From: CAYUNT01 sp964446285
GTDB lineage: Bacteria > Sumerlaeota > Sumerlaeia > SLMS01 > CAYUNT01
Assembly: GCA_964446285.1 (NCBI GenBank)
Contig: CAYUNT010000052.1
Location: forward strand, 1 to 24,368
DNA: 24,368 bases
Direction: 5' to 3'
The notes under the pieces are model-generated. The model made no database searches. It saw nothing but the letters and a program-made list of their open reading frames with translations, and had not been told where the DNA came from. Of this stretch, positions 15,065 to 24,255 are shown in pieces (the first letter of the stretch is position 1; the number at the start of each line of letters is the position of its first letter). Position numbers and translations under genes: made by a program.

Positions 15065-17640
15065 ATTTCGACCGCTCATTCCGTCTCATTCTTTACGCAA
15101 CAGCGATCTGGGCGTTTGGCGCTCTGGCCGCCACTGGGCAGCTGCATACTACGGCCATTCTGATCGGTTTTTTATTCCTTCTTCTGCCTGCTTTCGACAC
15201 GATACGAAAAATCCGTTTCCCGCCCCTGTTCTGGACCTTTCTTTCCGTGGCGGCATTCATACTCGCCCTGCTTGGCATTTTTGTTGTGGGAGAAATCCTT
15301 TACAGCATTGTGTATTTCTTTCTGTTTATCGAAGGGGTCAAATTATGGACCGCCGAACGCAGCCGTGATATTCTTCAGATCCTGATTCTCTCCTTTTTCC
15401 AGATTGTGGCCGCTTCCGTGATGACGGCTTCTCTATCCTTCGCTCTGACTTTCACAATCTATGTGTTTCTCCTGACCGTGGCGTGGATAATGTTTTCCAT
15501 CCGGCGCGACGTGGAGGCTCTCGCGGCCATGCAAGGGGAGCCGGGTGGCAAGTGGAGTTTGCACCGGATTCGAGCCGCCCTGAATCGCCGTCATGCCAGG
15601 CAACTTGCCAAGCATCATGCCGGACGCCTCCTGGCCCCGCCGCGCCCGCTGGCCGAGGATGTGGAATCTGTGGCGCTGCGCATGAAGCGATGGCCGATTC
15701 TTACCTTGCGGTTCTCGCTTTTCGCCGCCTGGCTCTCGTTCCTGCTTGTGACGGGATCGGTGGCGATTTTCCTCATAATTCCAAGGCTTTCCGCGCAGCG
15801 CCTGCTCGCGGGCTTTGGGCAGATGAAAGGCTCCCCATCCAGCGGATTTTCAGACCAGGTGGATTTCCGAAACGTGGGGCAGATTCAGCTCGATCCCACG
15901 ATTGTGGCCCGCGTGCAGATCCTCGCAAGCAGCGGGACGCCACAAGCCGCAAGCCGTCCGGATTATCTTCGCCTCCGCGGCTCCAGCCTGGATCAATATA
16001 CCGGCCTTCGATGGCAAAAAAACCGCCTCTCCTTCGGGCATCACTGGCCTTTGAACGACTCCTCTTTTAATTTCCTGGAAGCGGCGCCCGAAGGAATGCC
16101 GCTTGTGCAGATGGTCACGCTCGAAGCGGGGGGCGACACAATCCTTTTTGGCGCTTCCTGTCCTGTGCGCTACCGTTTCGACAGGCCTATTCAAGTCAAT
16201 CTGGACCGCATGAGCGATTCGGTTCAAACCATCAGCGTTGGATCCCAGCCCCTCCGCTATCAAGTGACTTCGGTGATTGCATCGGGCGTAATTGCGGACT
16301 CGGAGATGGAGAATGAGCCTATCAAGCCGAGCGGCGACATCCTTCGCAGCGCGCGCAAGGCCATGAATCAATCCGCCGCGCGTATTCAGTCGGCCTTTCG
16401 CAAGACATGGGGGCGCATGGAAGAAGACCAAGGCCCTCTCGGCACCTATATGCTAAGCACTCGCTCGAACTCGCCCACGGTTCTTCCTCCGCGAGGAGCG
16501 GCCAAGTCATTTTCCGAAGGCACAACCGCATTTGTAACGCTGTCGCTCGCTTGGTCAATCCTGGGCAATTCCGGCCTGCCTTCGGCGCTGGAGCAGGCCT
16601 ACACCGACCTCCCGGACGTTCCGGACATGGCGTCGGTCAGACAATTGGCCGCTCAGTGGACCCCCAATGCCCGCACGCCTCTTCAAGCCGCTCAATTGAT
16701 CGAAACCCGCCTGAGGTCGGGATATAGCTATTCGACCAAAATCCAGTATAGGAATCCCGATCGTCATCTGACTGAATTCCTCACGGAGCGCCGCGAGGGG
16801 CATTGCGAATACTTCGCAACGGCCATGGCGCTTATGCTGCGCAGCCTCAACATCCCCGCGCGCCTTGTCACCGGCTATTATACCGACGACTGGAATGAAT
16901 CGGGCGGTTACTTTATCGTCCGGCGCCAGCACGCGCATAGCTGGGTCGAGGCCTGGATCGAACCGCACGGCTGGGTCACTTTTGATCCCAGCCCAACCTC
17001 CGGCATCGGGTTTGGGCGCATTGGCGGCAGCTGGCTTCTTCCTATCCAGCATTGGCTCGATGCCATGCGGTTTCAATGGTATCGCCATGTCATCGACTAC
17101 GATTTGCAGGATCAATACCAGATGGCCGGGCGGATGGTGTTTTATCGCTCACGCGCCTCGGGACTTATGCGCGGACTATTCGATCCAGTGCGCAATTTGC
17201 TCAGCGGGCAGGCGCTGCGATCGCGCGGAATTCGCCCGCTCCATGCCACGTTGTTCCTGTCGCTGTTCGCCTTGGGGGGAATTATCGCCTGGCTTCTGAC
17301 CCGCGAATTGTTCCGCCGTCCCGGCCGGGAAAAACTCAAGACCGGCGAGCGGCGCAAATCCATATCCCAAGCGGAATGGCTGCGCGCCTACTACGAAGTT
17401 CTCGATGCGCTGGCCGCGAGGCAATTCGAACGGCGTCCCGGCCAGACGCCGCAGGAATTTGCCAGCGAGGTCGTGGCGCGTCGAAAGGATTGGGACGAAT
17501 TAATGCAGGTTACGCGCGCCTATTACCGCGCCCGATTCCGCAATGAACCGATTCCGCCCGAGGAGCTGGCTCGCGCCCGGAATCTGATCGATCACATCCG
17601 AACTGGCGCGGTTGCATCCGGCCTGGGCATTTCATCTTGA
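15061..17640 (+). CDS. Transglutaminase-like membrane protein (DUF3488-transglutaminase core-DUF4129)
   Basis: An 859-residue protein. The N-terminus holds a cluster of membrane helices (about 1-155), then a basic cytoplasmic loop and another helix (about 220-250), as in DUF3488 proteins. A large extracytoplasmic part leads to the transglutaminase-like core with a full catalytic set: Cys582 in GHCEYFATAM, His626 in HAHSWVEAW and Asp642 in FDPSP. A helix follows near 730-750, and the last 100 residues form a DUF4129-like cytoplasmic tail. Such proteins may act as proteases or cross-linkers; the natural reaction is not established. ATGA overlap with the DUF58 gene shows coupling of the two. The end overlaps the end of the convergent receiver-like gene by nine bases. 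Confidence 0.93.
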   Translation: MNFDRSFRLILYATAIWAFGALAATGQLHTTAILIGFLFLLLPAFDTIRKIRFPPLFWTFLSVAAFILALLGIFVVGEILYSIVYFFLFIEGVKLWTAERSRDILQILILSFFQIVAASVMTASLSFALTFTIYVFLLTVAWIMFSIRRDVEALAAMQGEPGGKWSLHRIRAALNRRHARQLAKHHAGRLLAPPRPLAEDVESVALRMKRWPILTLRFSLFAAWLSFLLVTGSVAIFLIIPRLSAQRLLAGFGQMKGSPSSGFSDQVDFRNVGQIQLDPTIVARVQILASSGTPQAASRPDYLRLRGSSLDQYTGLRWQKNRLSFGHHWPLNDSSFNFLEAAPEGMPLVQMVTLEAGGDTILFGASCPVRYRFDRPIQVNLDRMSDSVQTISVGSQPLRYQVTSVIASGVIADSEMENEPIKPSGDILRSARKAMNQSAARIQSAFRKTWGRMEEDQGPLGTYMLSTRSNSPTVLPPRGAAKSFSEGTTAFVTLSLAWSILGNSGLPSALEQAYTDLPDVPDMASVRQLAAQWTPNARTPLQAAQLIETRLRSGYSYSTKIQYRNPDRHLTEFLTERREGHCEYFATAMALMLRSLNIPARLVTGYYTDDWNESGGYFIVRRQHAHSWVEAWIEPHGWVTFDPSPTSGIGFGRIGGSWLLPIQHWLDAMRFQWYRHVIDYDLQDQYQMAGRMVFYRSRASGLMRGLFDPVRNLLSGQALRSRGIRPLHATLFLSLFALGGIIAWLLTRELFRRPGREKLKTGERRKSISQAEWLRAYYEVLDALAARQFERRPGQTPQEFASEVVARRKDWDELMQVTRAYYRARFRNEPIPPEELARARNLIDHIRTGAVASGLGISS

Positions 17641-18576
17641 TGCGTATTCAGTTCGAAATTGCCGAATGATGGCCTCGATGGTATCTTTCGGCATAGGATA
17701 ATCCCTGGAAGGCCCCCAGGCGCCGCTTACCAAAAACCGAACCGGGCCAAGGTCCGGCGATTCGGCCAGCGCTGATTTTTGCAGCTCATCAAGCATTCGC
17801 CGTCCAAAGTCCCGAACACTGTCGCCATTGGGAAAATAGCTGGCCAGCAGGAAAAGATTGGCGTCCCACGCGGCCAGTAGGTCTTCCTGGCGCTTGAGAC
17901 GGTGCAAATCCTTCGTCAGACGTTCCCGGAGTTTATCTGGTCCATCCGGACCGAGCTGTCTTGTCAGTTCGTCATAGTTGCTTATGGAAATGGCCAGGAT
18001 GCCCACATATAGTCTCAAACGCCGCGATCCGGTAAAAAAGCCCTCCAGCAATTCAAGAAACAAATCCCGGCCCAAAAGGTGGGTTTTCGGATCGATGGCG
18101 TAGGAAGATGGGGCGGAGGCGGATTTATCCGGCTCGAACAAGTCGATGGATTCATTTTTGAGGAGCGCGGCGGCGGCCTGCGAACCTCCTTCGCCAGCGC
18201 GAGACATCGACAGCCACACCTTGAGACGCGGCAATAGCAGATAATCGGGCAGCGGGCGCACCCAGACGTCGCACACGCCCTTCTCAAAAAGCGAAGCCGA
18301 ATCCGCCTGTGTGGGGAGGCGGTCAGAAATAATCAGGAAATGCGGAGTGCGTGGCGCGCTGGATTGAATCCATCCTTCGATCCATTCCAGGGCGTTGGCC
18401 AGCGGCAGGCGCCAATCGCACAAAACCACTTGGATTTCGCGATTGGCGCGAATCCGATCCGCCACTTCTTGAGGCGTTTTGGCATGATCCACCTGAACCT
18501 GCGCATTGCGTAACATGCGCAAGGTCAGCTGCGCTCGAAGTTCTTCAGAGCAGACGAGCAAAACCGTTTGTGCCAC
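17632..18576 (-). CDS. Receiver-like protein with degenerate GGDEF domain
   Basis: A 314-residue soluble protein. Residues 1-125 look like a response-regulator receiver: VLLVCSEE at the N-terminus, Asp54 in VLCDWRLP at the phosphorylation position, and VRPLP (106-110) where a conserved Lys-Pro is usual. The acidic pair is replaced by Glu11/Glu12 and the lysine by Arg107, so phosphorylation is doubtful. Residues 160-310 follow the outline of a diguanylate cyclase domain, starting with DPKTHLLGRDLF (162-173), but the active-site loop reads WDANLF (237-242) instead of GGDEF, so cyclic-di-GMP synthesis is unlikely. A binding or scaffold role is more probable. The start is GTG with only a weak GGACGG before it. 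It is the last gene of the minus-strand cluster, 40 bases after the lipoprotein gene. Confidence 0.82.
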   Translation of the reverse strand: MAQTVLLVCSEELRAQLTLRMLRNAQVQVDHAKTPQEVADRIRANREIQVVLCDWRLPLANALEWIEGWIQSSAPRTPHFLIISDRLPTQADSASLFEKGVCDVWVRPLPDYLLLPRLKVWLSMSRAGEGGSQAAAALLKNESIDLFEPDKSASAPSSYAIDPKTHLLGRDLFLELLEGFFTGSRRLRLYVGILAISISNYDELTRQLGPDGPDKLRERLTKDLHRLKRQEDLLAAWDANLFLLASYFPNGDSVRDFGRRMLDELQKSALAESPDLGPVRFLVSGAWGPSRDYPMPKDTIEAIIRQFRTEYASR

Positions 18577-18616
18577 GGATAGCCGTCCATCTCGGCAAGA
18601 TGCCGCGTCCGCGGCT

Positions 18617-19195
18617 TCAGAAAATGTTCACATCTGAATTGCGGAATGGTCCCAGGAAAATAAGCAGCGTAAACTCGACATAGCTTTTGGAAACGATGCC
18701 TGTGCTGCCGGAGCGCCAGAGGGTTTCGCGGGCTTCGCGCGCCACCGCCACACCCTCCAGTTCCGCCGCCCCACGCATTGCCTTGTGGTCATAAAGAAAA
18801 CTGAAAATGAACGTCAGAGGATTGAATCCCTCGCCCGAGCAGTCGATGCCAGCCACGCGCGCCCTCACGATGAAGTTCGCATCGGCCTCCTCCGGCTGTT
18901 CCACCGGAATGATGTTCAAGGCGCTCAGGCGCTGTTCAACTGCCGTGCGAATGTAGTCGGACGTCCGATCCTGATCGTCAATGTCGCCCACGCGGACAAA
19001 AACCTTCTTGCCGGTAAGGGCGCTCAGATCGCCCTGCGTCATGCGATCCACGCTCTCGTCGATGCATCCCGACAAAATCAGTTGCTCAACGCGCGAGCGG
19101 CCCGCTGAGGCGCTGGGAAACGTGATTGTCGCGCAGCCGCTGGCCAGTATCGCAGCCAAGGCGGCTAAAAAACCAATGATGCTTGTCTTGAACAT
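18617..19195 (-). CDS. Predicted lipoprotein (DUF6655-like)
   Basis: A 192-residue protein with a clear lipoprotein signal: a short basic start, a hydrophobic stretch and lipobox LASGC (17-21), so Cys21 should be lipidated after cleavage. The mature part begins with TITFPSASAGRSRVEQLILS and has LSALTGKKVFVRVGDID (about 57-73) and a later ADANFIVRARVAG strand. This order recalls the DUF6655 family of putative lipoproteins known from Planctomycetota, but the match is from memory and not secure. Function unknown. The start at 19195 is preceded by AGGAG at seven bases. It lies between the secreted propeller gene and the receiver-like gene, 84 bases from the former. Confidence 0.8.
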   Translation of the reverse strand: MFKTSIIGFLAALAAILASGCATITFPSASAGRSRVEQLILSGCIDESVDRMTQGDLSALTGKKVFVRVGDIDDQDRTSDYIRTAVEQRLSALNIIPVEQPEEADANFIVRARVAGIDCSGEGFNPLTFIFSFLYDHKAMRGAAELEGVAVAREARETLWRSGSTGIVSKSYVEFTLLIFLGPFRNSDVNIF

Positions 19196-19202
19196 TGAGA
19201 GT

Positions 19203-19207
19203 CTCCT
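19203..19207 (-). promoter_or_regulatory. Ribosome binding site of lipoprotein gene
   Basis: AGGAG on the minus strand, seven bases before the ATG at 19195. It rules out the upstream in-frame ATG at 19219, which would put eight extra polar residues before the signal peptide. Confidence 0.65.
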
Positions 19208-19279
19208 GTCCGCATTCAATTTGCCTGCTAGATGAGAAGCCCTGGATCAGGCTTCGGAAACCCCTGGCTCGCCCCTCCC

Positions 19280-21133
19280 CTATTGGGCATAAAAGAAAAA
19301 CCGATCCTTCGACCCATTATAGACCAAAATATCACCGTCCGGGGTCAAGGCGTATAAATCCGGCTCGCCAACAGCGTCCTTTCGGAAATCGGCAACCGTG
19401 ATAAGCCAAACTCCATCGCGGCGGAACTTCTCAATGCGATTCTCTCCGCCGTCAAAAAGATAAACATTGCGCCATCGGCCCAAGGCGATGCCCTTCACGC
19501 TGAGTTCCTGCGTGCGACCCCGCTCTGCTTTCTCGGTCTTTTGAGGCCCTTCCTCGGCGGTAAAAACAGTCCAGGCGTTGGAAGAAGCCACGCCAATCAG
19601 CCCATCGGGCGCGCAGTCGAAACACTTAATCGAGCCAAGTTTGGCGGATTTCAAGGAAATGAATCCCAAATGCCGCCCTTTGGCCACACTGAAGCGGTGA
19701 ATTCCCGGCGCGCCCGCATCGAGCACGAGCACTTCCGAGTTTTGCAGCAACGCGATCTGTTTGGGTTCGTCAAATTTCCAGCCCTCGCCCTCGCGCGCAA
19801 TGCAACGATCTGGTTGTTCCTCGCCCTTGTCGTTGAGGACCAAAATTTGCTTTTTGCGAGAATCCAGAACGAAAAACTCGCCCGAGGCGGACCAGGCAAC
19901 GCTGATGGGGCGCGCTTTGGAATCGAGGAAGAAGGTTTTGGCCAAATTGAGCGACCGCGCGACGGGATCAAAATCAAGTAGGACGATCTGCGGCGGATCG
20001 CTGCCGCGGTCGGCCACAACCAGCTGGCCTTTCGGCCCAGAGCACATCGCGGTTACTTCGCGCAGATCGAATGCCTTGCGCGCCCGCTCGGGACCCGCTG
20101 GACCGGCATATTGATGCGAACGCGCGGGAATCCGGCGCTGAAAGACAGCCTTCAGGTTTCTGGCTTCTTCGGCCAGCGAGGATTTTCCATAAGTTTTTTC
20201 AAAGAGATCAAGCGCCTTCAGCCCTTCTTCGGCCAGTCCGTCCTGGCGGTGCAGGCGCGCCAATGCGAGCAAAAGCGCATCGCCGCCCGGACGCTCGCCG
20301 CAGAGGTTGCGCGCATCGTTGAGCAACGCTTTGGATTCCTTAAGGGGAAGTCCAGCCAGCTCAACGCGCTTGATTTGGCGCGCCGAAAACCATCGCGAGG
20401 TTTCATCCGCCTCCGCGCCCTGGCAGCGCGTAAGGATGTCGCGCAAGGTCTTATGCGCCACCTCGGGTATGTCCTGGGCTGAGTCAAGAGTGGCCGGAGC
20501 CTGGAGTTCAAGAATCGCCTTGAGGATGCGGCAGCGAGAGGCCTCGTAGGCCGGATTCTGCGCCATATCTTCGAGCAACGACAGCGCATCCGCTGAAAAA
20601 CCGAGCGACTGAAGCGCCCGGGCCGCTTCCAGCGCGCGCTCCGCTATTTCCACTGGCGTTAATTGCGTTTTTGCCTGCTGGGCCGAAAGAACAACCATTC
20701 CCGCCGGCACCAAATCCGGCGTGAGAGTAGCGGCAAGGCGGACCACCACGCGCTTGCTTTGCGGCACGTAGGCGAGCCATGTCGCCTCGCCCGGGAGGGC
20801 CTCCTCGCCGAATTCCGTCTTCTTGCCAAGCGCCAAGATGGAGTTGGCCAGTTCGACTGGATACGGGTTGAGCAGCAGCGTCGCGTAGCCAGGACCGGCC
20901 TTTTCCACTGCGAAGGTTTCCACTTCCATCACCACATAGTTGTTTTCGTCCTGGTAAAAGTGGAATGTTTGTTTCGCGCGGTCTTGTTGGGCAAGCGCAA
21001 CCGACACGGCCAGGCATATCAAAACTCCCAGCGCGGCCGAAATCCGAATGAGCGGCGGCGTCCCCGACGCTGCGCGAATCAGGCTGGGATATTGGCAGAA
21101 AATCGTTCGATTCAACATAACGGTAAAATCCAT
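19280..21133 (-). CDS. Secreted helical-repeat and beta-propeller protein
   Basis: A 617-residue protein likely exported: a hydrophobic segment at about 29-47 ends in VALA-QQ, a good signal peptidase site at 48/49, after an unusually long leader. Residues 55-150 form a beta-rich region of unknown type. Residues 160-345 are helical with TPR-like spacing (leucine/alanine-rich pairs such as EEGLKALDLFEKTYG). From about 355 to the end, repeated blade-like strands such as GQLVVADRGS, GEFFVLDSRKKQILVLND and GDILVYNGSKDRFFFY suggest an NHL or six-bladed propeller. Such proteins usually bind partners or polysaccharides; no catalytic motif is seen. The gene begins nine bases after the kinase gene ends, so the two are probably co-transcribed. 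The start at 21133 lacks a strong ribosome binding site, and an ATG at 21118 is an alternative. Confidence 0.82.
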   Translation of the reverse strand: MDFTVMLNRTIFCQYPSLIRAASGTPPLIRISAALGVLICLAVSVALAQQDRAKQTFHFYQDENNYVVMEVETFAVEKAGPGYATLLLNPYPVELANSILALGKKTEFGEEALPGEATWLAYVPQSKRVVVRLAATLTPDLVPAGMVVLSAQQAKTQLTPVEIAERALEAARALQSLGFSADALSLLEDMAQNPAYEASRCRILKAILELQAPATLDSAQDIPEVAHKTLRDILTRCQGAEADETSRWFSARQIKRVELAGLPLKESKALLNDARNLCGERPGGDALLLALARLHRQDGLAEEGLKALDLFEKTYGKSSLAEEARNLKAVFQRRIPARSHQYAGPAGPERARKAFDLREVTAMCSGPKGQLVVADRGSDPPQIVLLDFDPVARSLNLAKTFFLDSKARPISVAWSASGEFFVLDSRKKQILVLNDKGEEQPDRCIAREGEGWKFDEPKQIALLQNSEVLVLDAGAPGIHRFSVAKGRHLGFISLKSAKLGSIKCFDCAPDGLIGVASSNAWTVFTAEEGPQKTEKAERGRTQELSVKGIALGRWRNVYLFDGGENRIEKFRRDGVWLITVADFRKDAVGEPDLYALTPDGDILVYNGSKDRFFFYAQ

Positions 21134-21142
21134 TGCTTTGTA

Positions 21143-23224
21143 TTATTTTATTCGGTCCATTGGAAGATCGGTCTCCACAAGAAGCCAGCGATCTTCCTTC
21201 CACAGGAGCGTCACAGACACCTGCGGAACCTGGGCGATGGTTGTGGGCAAGCGGTTGGCAAGCAGGCGTCCGCGCAGGAGGAATTGGCCCGTCCAATAGC
21301 CGCGATCTCCCTCCACGCGGAATCCCGACATGGTATGTTTTGCTTCCTTAATTTCGTATTTCTCGGAAAGGCGGGCGAGAAAGTTGCGATATTGCGCCGC
21401 GGCGTCGGGGCTGGCGAACCGATCGGCAAAGAACGGAGCGCCCTGGCCCTGCAAAAGCGCGGCGTCCAGCAAAGCCATAAACTGATTGGCCACGCCCGGG
21501 TCGAGCGCCGGAGTAGCCGTCGGGCTGGGGGTGGGCGTAGGCGGCGGAGTGGGAATCGCCGTCGGGATGGGCGTCAGGCTGGGAGTTGGCGGCGGACCGG
21601 AGGAGTAGTAGGTGGCGGATATAGGGGCTGGCGTCGGCGTGACGGGAGCATTTTGTGTTCGAAGTTTTTCCACTTCTTTCAACGCGGAGGCAACATATTG
21701 GGGCGCGTCTGCCATAAAAGGCTCCAGCGCCAAAAGCCCCGCATCCGCCGCGTCAAGGCGCTCGGCCTTGATGTCGGCTTCCACAGCCATCATCCGGCGG
21801 GCCAGCGACAGACGTTGATCGAGAATCTGCGAGAATGCTTCCATTTCCGAATCAGCCGGAGCTAGTTTCCGCCATTCATCCGCGGCCTTTTGCGCCGAGG
21901 CAAATACTTCCGTGCGCGAACGGCGATTGGGGTTGGACGAATCGCTCATTTCTTTTGCCCAGGCGTTCCATGACTCATCCAGGTTTTTCCATCGCGTGTC
22001 TTCCTTCAGTTGCGCAGCGAAATCCGTCAGCGCCTTTTGCGCATCTTTGTCATGATCCAAAAATCCAAGCCAGACGGGCATCGGATGGCTGAGAACGGCT
22101 TGATATTGGACAATTGCCTCGCGGATATGCTTGCCGGCCTCATCGGGTTTTGCCGCTGCAAGTTGCCGCGCCGCTTCGGCGCGTTTCCACGGCGCAATTT
22201 CACCCCAAACCACCTGAACGCCAAAAAGAGCCAGCAGCGCGATTCCAGCGGCGCAACTGAAACCCGCAAGCAATTTTGCGCGGCGTATGGCCGCCGGATC
22301 ATACCACGTAACGCCCTGGGCTGCCGTGGCCAGCGCGTTGGTTGCGTCGGTTGTATAGGGGATAAGCGCTCGAAGCGGCTGATCGGCGAAGGGCGAAAGA
22401 ACCCGCTCCAATTCCGCAGCCAATGCGCGCGCGCTCGATGGACGCTTGCCAGGGTCTTTTTGAAGGCACTGGAGAATCAGCTTATCCAAATCGGGGAAAA
22501 TTGAGTTGTTGAACTCGCGCGGCGGACGCGGCATTTCGGTCAGTTGCTTGATTGCCACCGTGGTCGCCGTGCCCTCGAAGAGCGGACGCTGCGCGCAAAG
22601 CACATACAGCACAGCGCCAAGCGCGTAGATGTCCGAAGCGGGCGTGGGTTTTTCGCCGCGAACCTGTTCGGGCGACATAAACGCCGGCGTCCCGACGACC
22701 ATTGTGCTTGTAGCCGTGTCGGCCATCGACTGCACGCGCGCAATCCCGAAATCCATGACCTTCACAGTGTTTCGGACGTTGGAAATCAGGATGTTGGCGG
22801 GTTTGATGTCGCGATGAATGATGTTTGCTTCATGCGCCGCCTGAAGCCCGTCGCAAATCTGGCGCAGGATATTCAGAAGATCGCCCACAGTGAGCGAAGC
22901 GCGGGCGGAATAGATAAAATCCTCGAGTTCCTTGCCCTCGACAAACTCCATCGCGATGTAAGGAGTCTCCGCGCGATCCTTGGGCAGATGAACGATATAA
23001 ATGGCGACGATGTTCGGATGGTTCAGTTTGGCGATGGTCTTCGCCTCGCGCTCGAACCGCTGCATGGCGGCTTCGTCCGCGCGAACTTCCTCGCGGGGCA
23101 CCTTCAGGCAGACAATCCGGTCGAGCGAACGCTGGCGCGCGCGGAAAACATATCCCATCCCCCCTGAACCGAGAAGGTCCAGAATCTCAAAGTCATTCCC
23201 AACAATCTGGCCAACCTGAAACAT
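21143..23224 (-). CDS. Hanks-type Ser/Thr protein kinase with extracytoplasmic domain
   Basis: A 693-residue membrane protein kinase. The kinase domain (about 10-275) is complete: Gly-rich loop GSGGMG (19-24), Lys41, HRDIKPAN (137-144) with catalytic Asp139, DFG (158-160) and SPE (184-186). A single helix at about 317-340 puts the remainder outside the cytoplasmic membrane. That part contains a helical region (about 345-515), a Pro/Thr-rich stretch with many PTP repeats (about 520-575) and a terminal domain of about 120 residues whose length and mix of strands resemble an NTF2-like fold. This outline suits a receptor kinase that senses something in the envelope. GGAG lies six bases before the ATG. 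It starts 25 bases after the upstream membrane-protein gene and is followed closely by the secreted propeller gene, which may be its ligand or partner. Confidence 0.93.
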   Translation of the reverse strand: MFQVGQIVGNDFEILDLLGSGGMGYVFRARQRSLDRIVCLKVPREEVRADEAAMQRFEREAKTIAKLNHPNIVAIYIVHLPKDRAETPYIAMEFVEGKELEDFIYSARASLTVGDLLNILRQICDGLQAAHEANIIHRDIKPANILISNVRNTVKVMDFGIARVQSMADTATSTMVVGTPAFMSPEQVRGEKPTPASDIYALGAVLYVLCAQRPLFEGTATTVAIKQLTEMPRPPREFNNSIFPDLDKLILQCLQKDPGKRPSSARALAAELERVLSPFADQPLRALIPYTTDATNALATAAQGVTWYDPAAIRRAKLLAGFSCAAGIALLALFGVQVVWGEIAPWKRAEAARQLAAAKPDEAGKHIREAIVQYQAVLSHPMPVWLGFLDHDKDAQKALTDFAAQLKEDTRWKNLDESWNAWAKEMSDSSNPNRRSRTEVFASAQKAADEWRKLAPADSEMEAFSQILDQRLSLARRMMAVEADIKAERLDAADAGLLALEPFMADAPQYVASALKEVEKLRTQNAPVTPTPAPISATYYSSGPPPTPSLTPIPTAIPTPPPTPTPSPTATPALDPGVANQFMALLDAALLQGQGAPFFADRFASPDAAAQYRNFLARLSEKYEIKEAKHTMSGFRVEGDRGYWTGQFLLRGRLLANRLPTTIAQVPQVSVTLLWKEDRWLLVETDLPMDRIK

Positions 23225-23249
23225 TGGCTTCTCCGAGCCGCTCCTTATA

Positions 23250-24149
23250 TTATTTCTTCAGCGTCTTGCCCGTGCCTGGATCATAAAGGCGCATCATGCC
23301 CTCCTGGTTCTGCCAAGCCAGCAGTGAACGCGTCCCGCGCAAAATCCATTGCACCTGGCCTGGCTGCGAACCCGGCTCAAGCGACTGCGACCATTGTTCT
23401 TTTCCCCCCGAATCCAGCAAGGTCATAAAAAGGTCTTTGGATGCGCCCGATTCGCTTTGCGGACGCCAAAATACAATCACAGCGCCGGGAAACTTCGGGT
23501 CTTCGGGCGCATAAGGCCCCGTCCGCGGAATCCAAAGCACGGATTGCGCCAGTGTATTTCCCGCCAGAGTCTCGCTTTTGCCTTTGGGGAATTCCCACAA
23601 AACACGCCCCGAAGCGCCCGCCTCGCGTCCAACCAGATGCTCGCCCCGGCGCTCAACTACTATCACTGCCGGCGCCGCCGACGATGCCGGGGACGACGCC
23701 TCGGCGCCACCCCCGCCGACTGCGCCCCCCGCCGATGCCCAATCCGCCGGACGCAACACCACATTCCCGGCCGATTCCGTCAGAGCGGCGCAAAACCACG
23801 GATTGGCCGCCGGGGAGGGCGGACGCGACATTGCCAGCGCAAGCCCCCAGAGTATTACGGGGATTCCAAGCGCAATCGATGAAATGATGACGGCCTGGCG
23901 CGCAAATTTTGGCGGAGGACTCCAGCGCGGAGGCTTGCTCTTGATCGTCGCCCCCGCGGCCGCCCCGCCCCCTGTCAAGCCGCTCATGGGAGTCGTCTCA
24001 TCCTCAGACGGCTCAGAGGGCGGATGAATCGGTTGCCTGTCGTCCTCCATTGGCAAAGCCCCCTGTCCAAATGCCGCCGCGGTTGCCTGCCACGAACTGT
24101 CTTGTCCCTTTTGGGGATCAGGATTCGTATCGTAACGGACCGTCTCCAC
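23250..24149 (-). CDS. One-helix membrane protein with possible propeller-like domain
   Basis: A 299-residue protein I cannot assign to a family. Residues 1-85 are polar, Pro-rich and probably cytoplasmic; one helix follows at 86-107; the remaining 190 residues would be outside. That part has Gly/Ala-rich loops and strand patterns such as GRVLWEFPKGK, KEQWSQSLEPGSQPGQVQW and MMRLYDPGTGKTLKK, which recall PQQ- or WD-like beta-propeller blades, but too few are seen for a full propeller. The start is GTG, with GGCGG eight bases upstream and an in-frame TAG 21 bases upstream. An ATG at 24050 would drop 33 residues. It is the first gene of the minus-strand kinase cluster, so it may be a sensor partner or a substrate of the kinase. 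Confidence 0.75.
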   Translation of the reverse strand: METVRYDTNPDPQKGQDSSWQATAAAFGQGALPMEDDRQPIHPPSEPSEDETTPMSGLTGGGAAAGATIKSKPPRWSPPPKFARQAVIISSIALGIPVILWGLALAMSRPPSPAANPWFCAALTESAGNVVLRPADWASAGGAVGGGGAEASSPASSAAPAVIVVERRGEHLVGREAGASGRVLWEFPKGKSETLAGNTLAQSVLWIPRTGPYAPEDPKFPGAVIVFWRPQSESGASKDLFMTLLDSGGKEQWSQSLEPGSQPGQVQWILRGTRSLLAWQNQEGMMRLYDPGTGKTLKK

Positions 24150-24255
24150 GTCGAATTCCGCCGTCTCCTATGGAAGTGCCGCATTGGCGCATAAGAACTT
24201 CCGGCGAAACCAGAAACGGGAAATGCATCCCGGAGTCCATGACGCCGGAGAATTG

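Noticed and set aside
19236..19255. GAAGCC...GGCTTC hairpin between propeller and lipoprotein genes as a terminator
   Set aside because: The stem is short and no T run follows on the minus strand.
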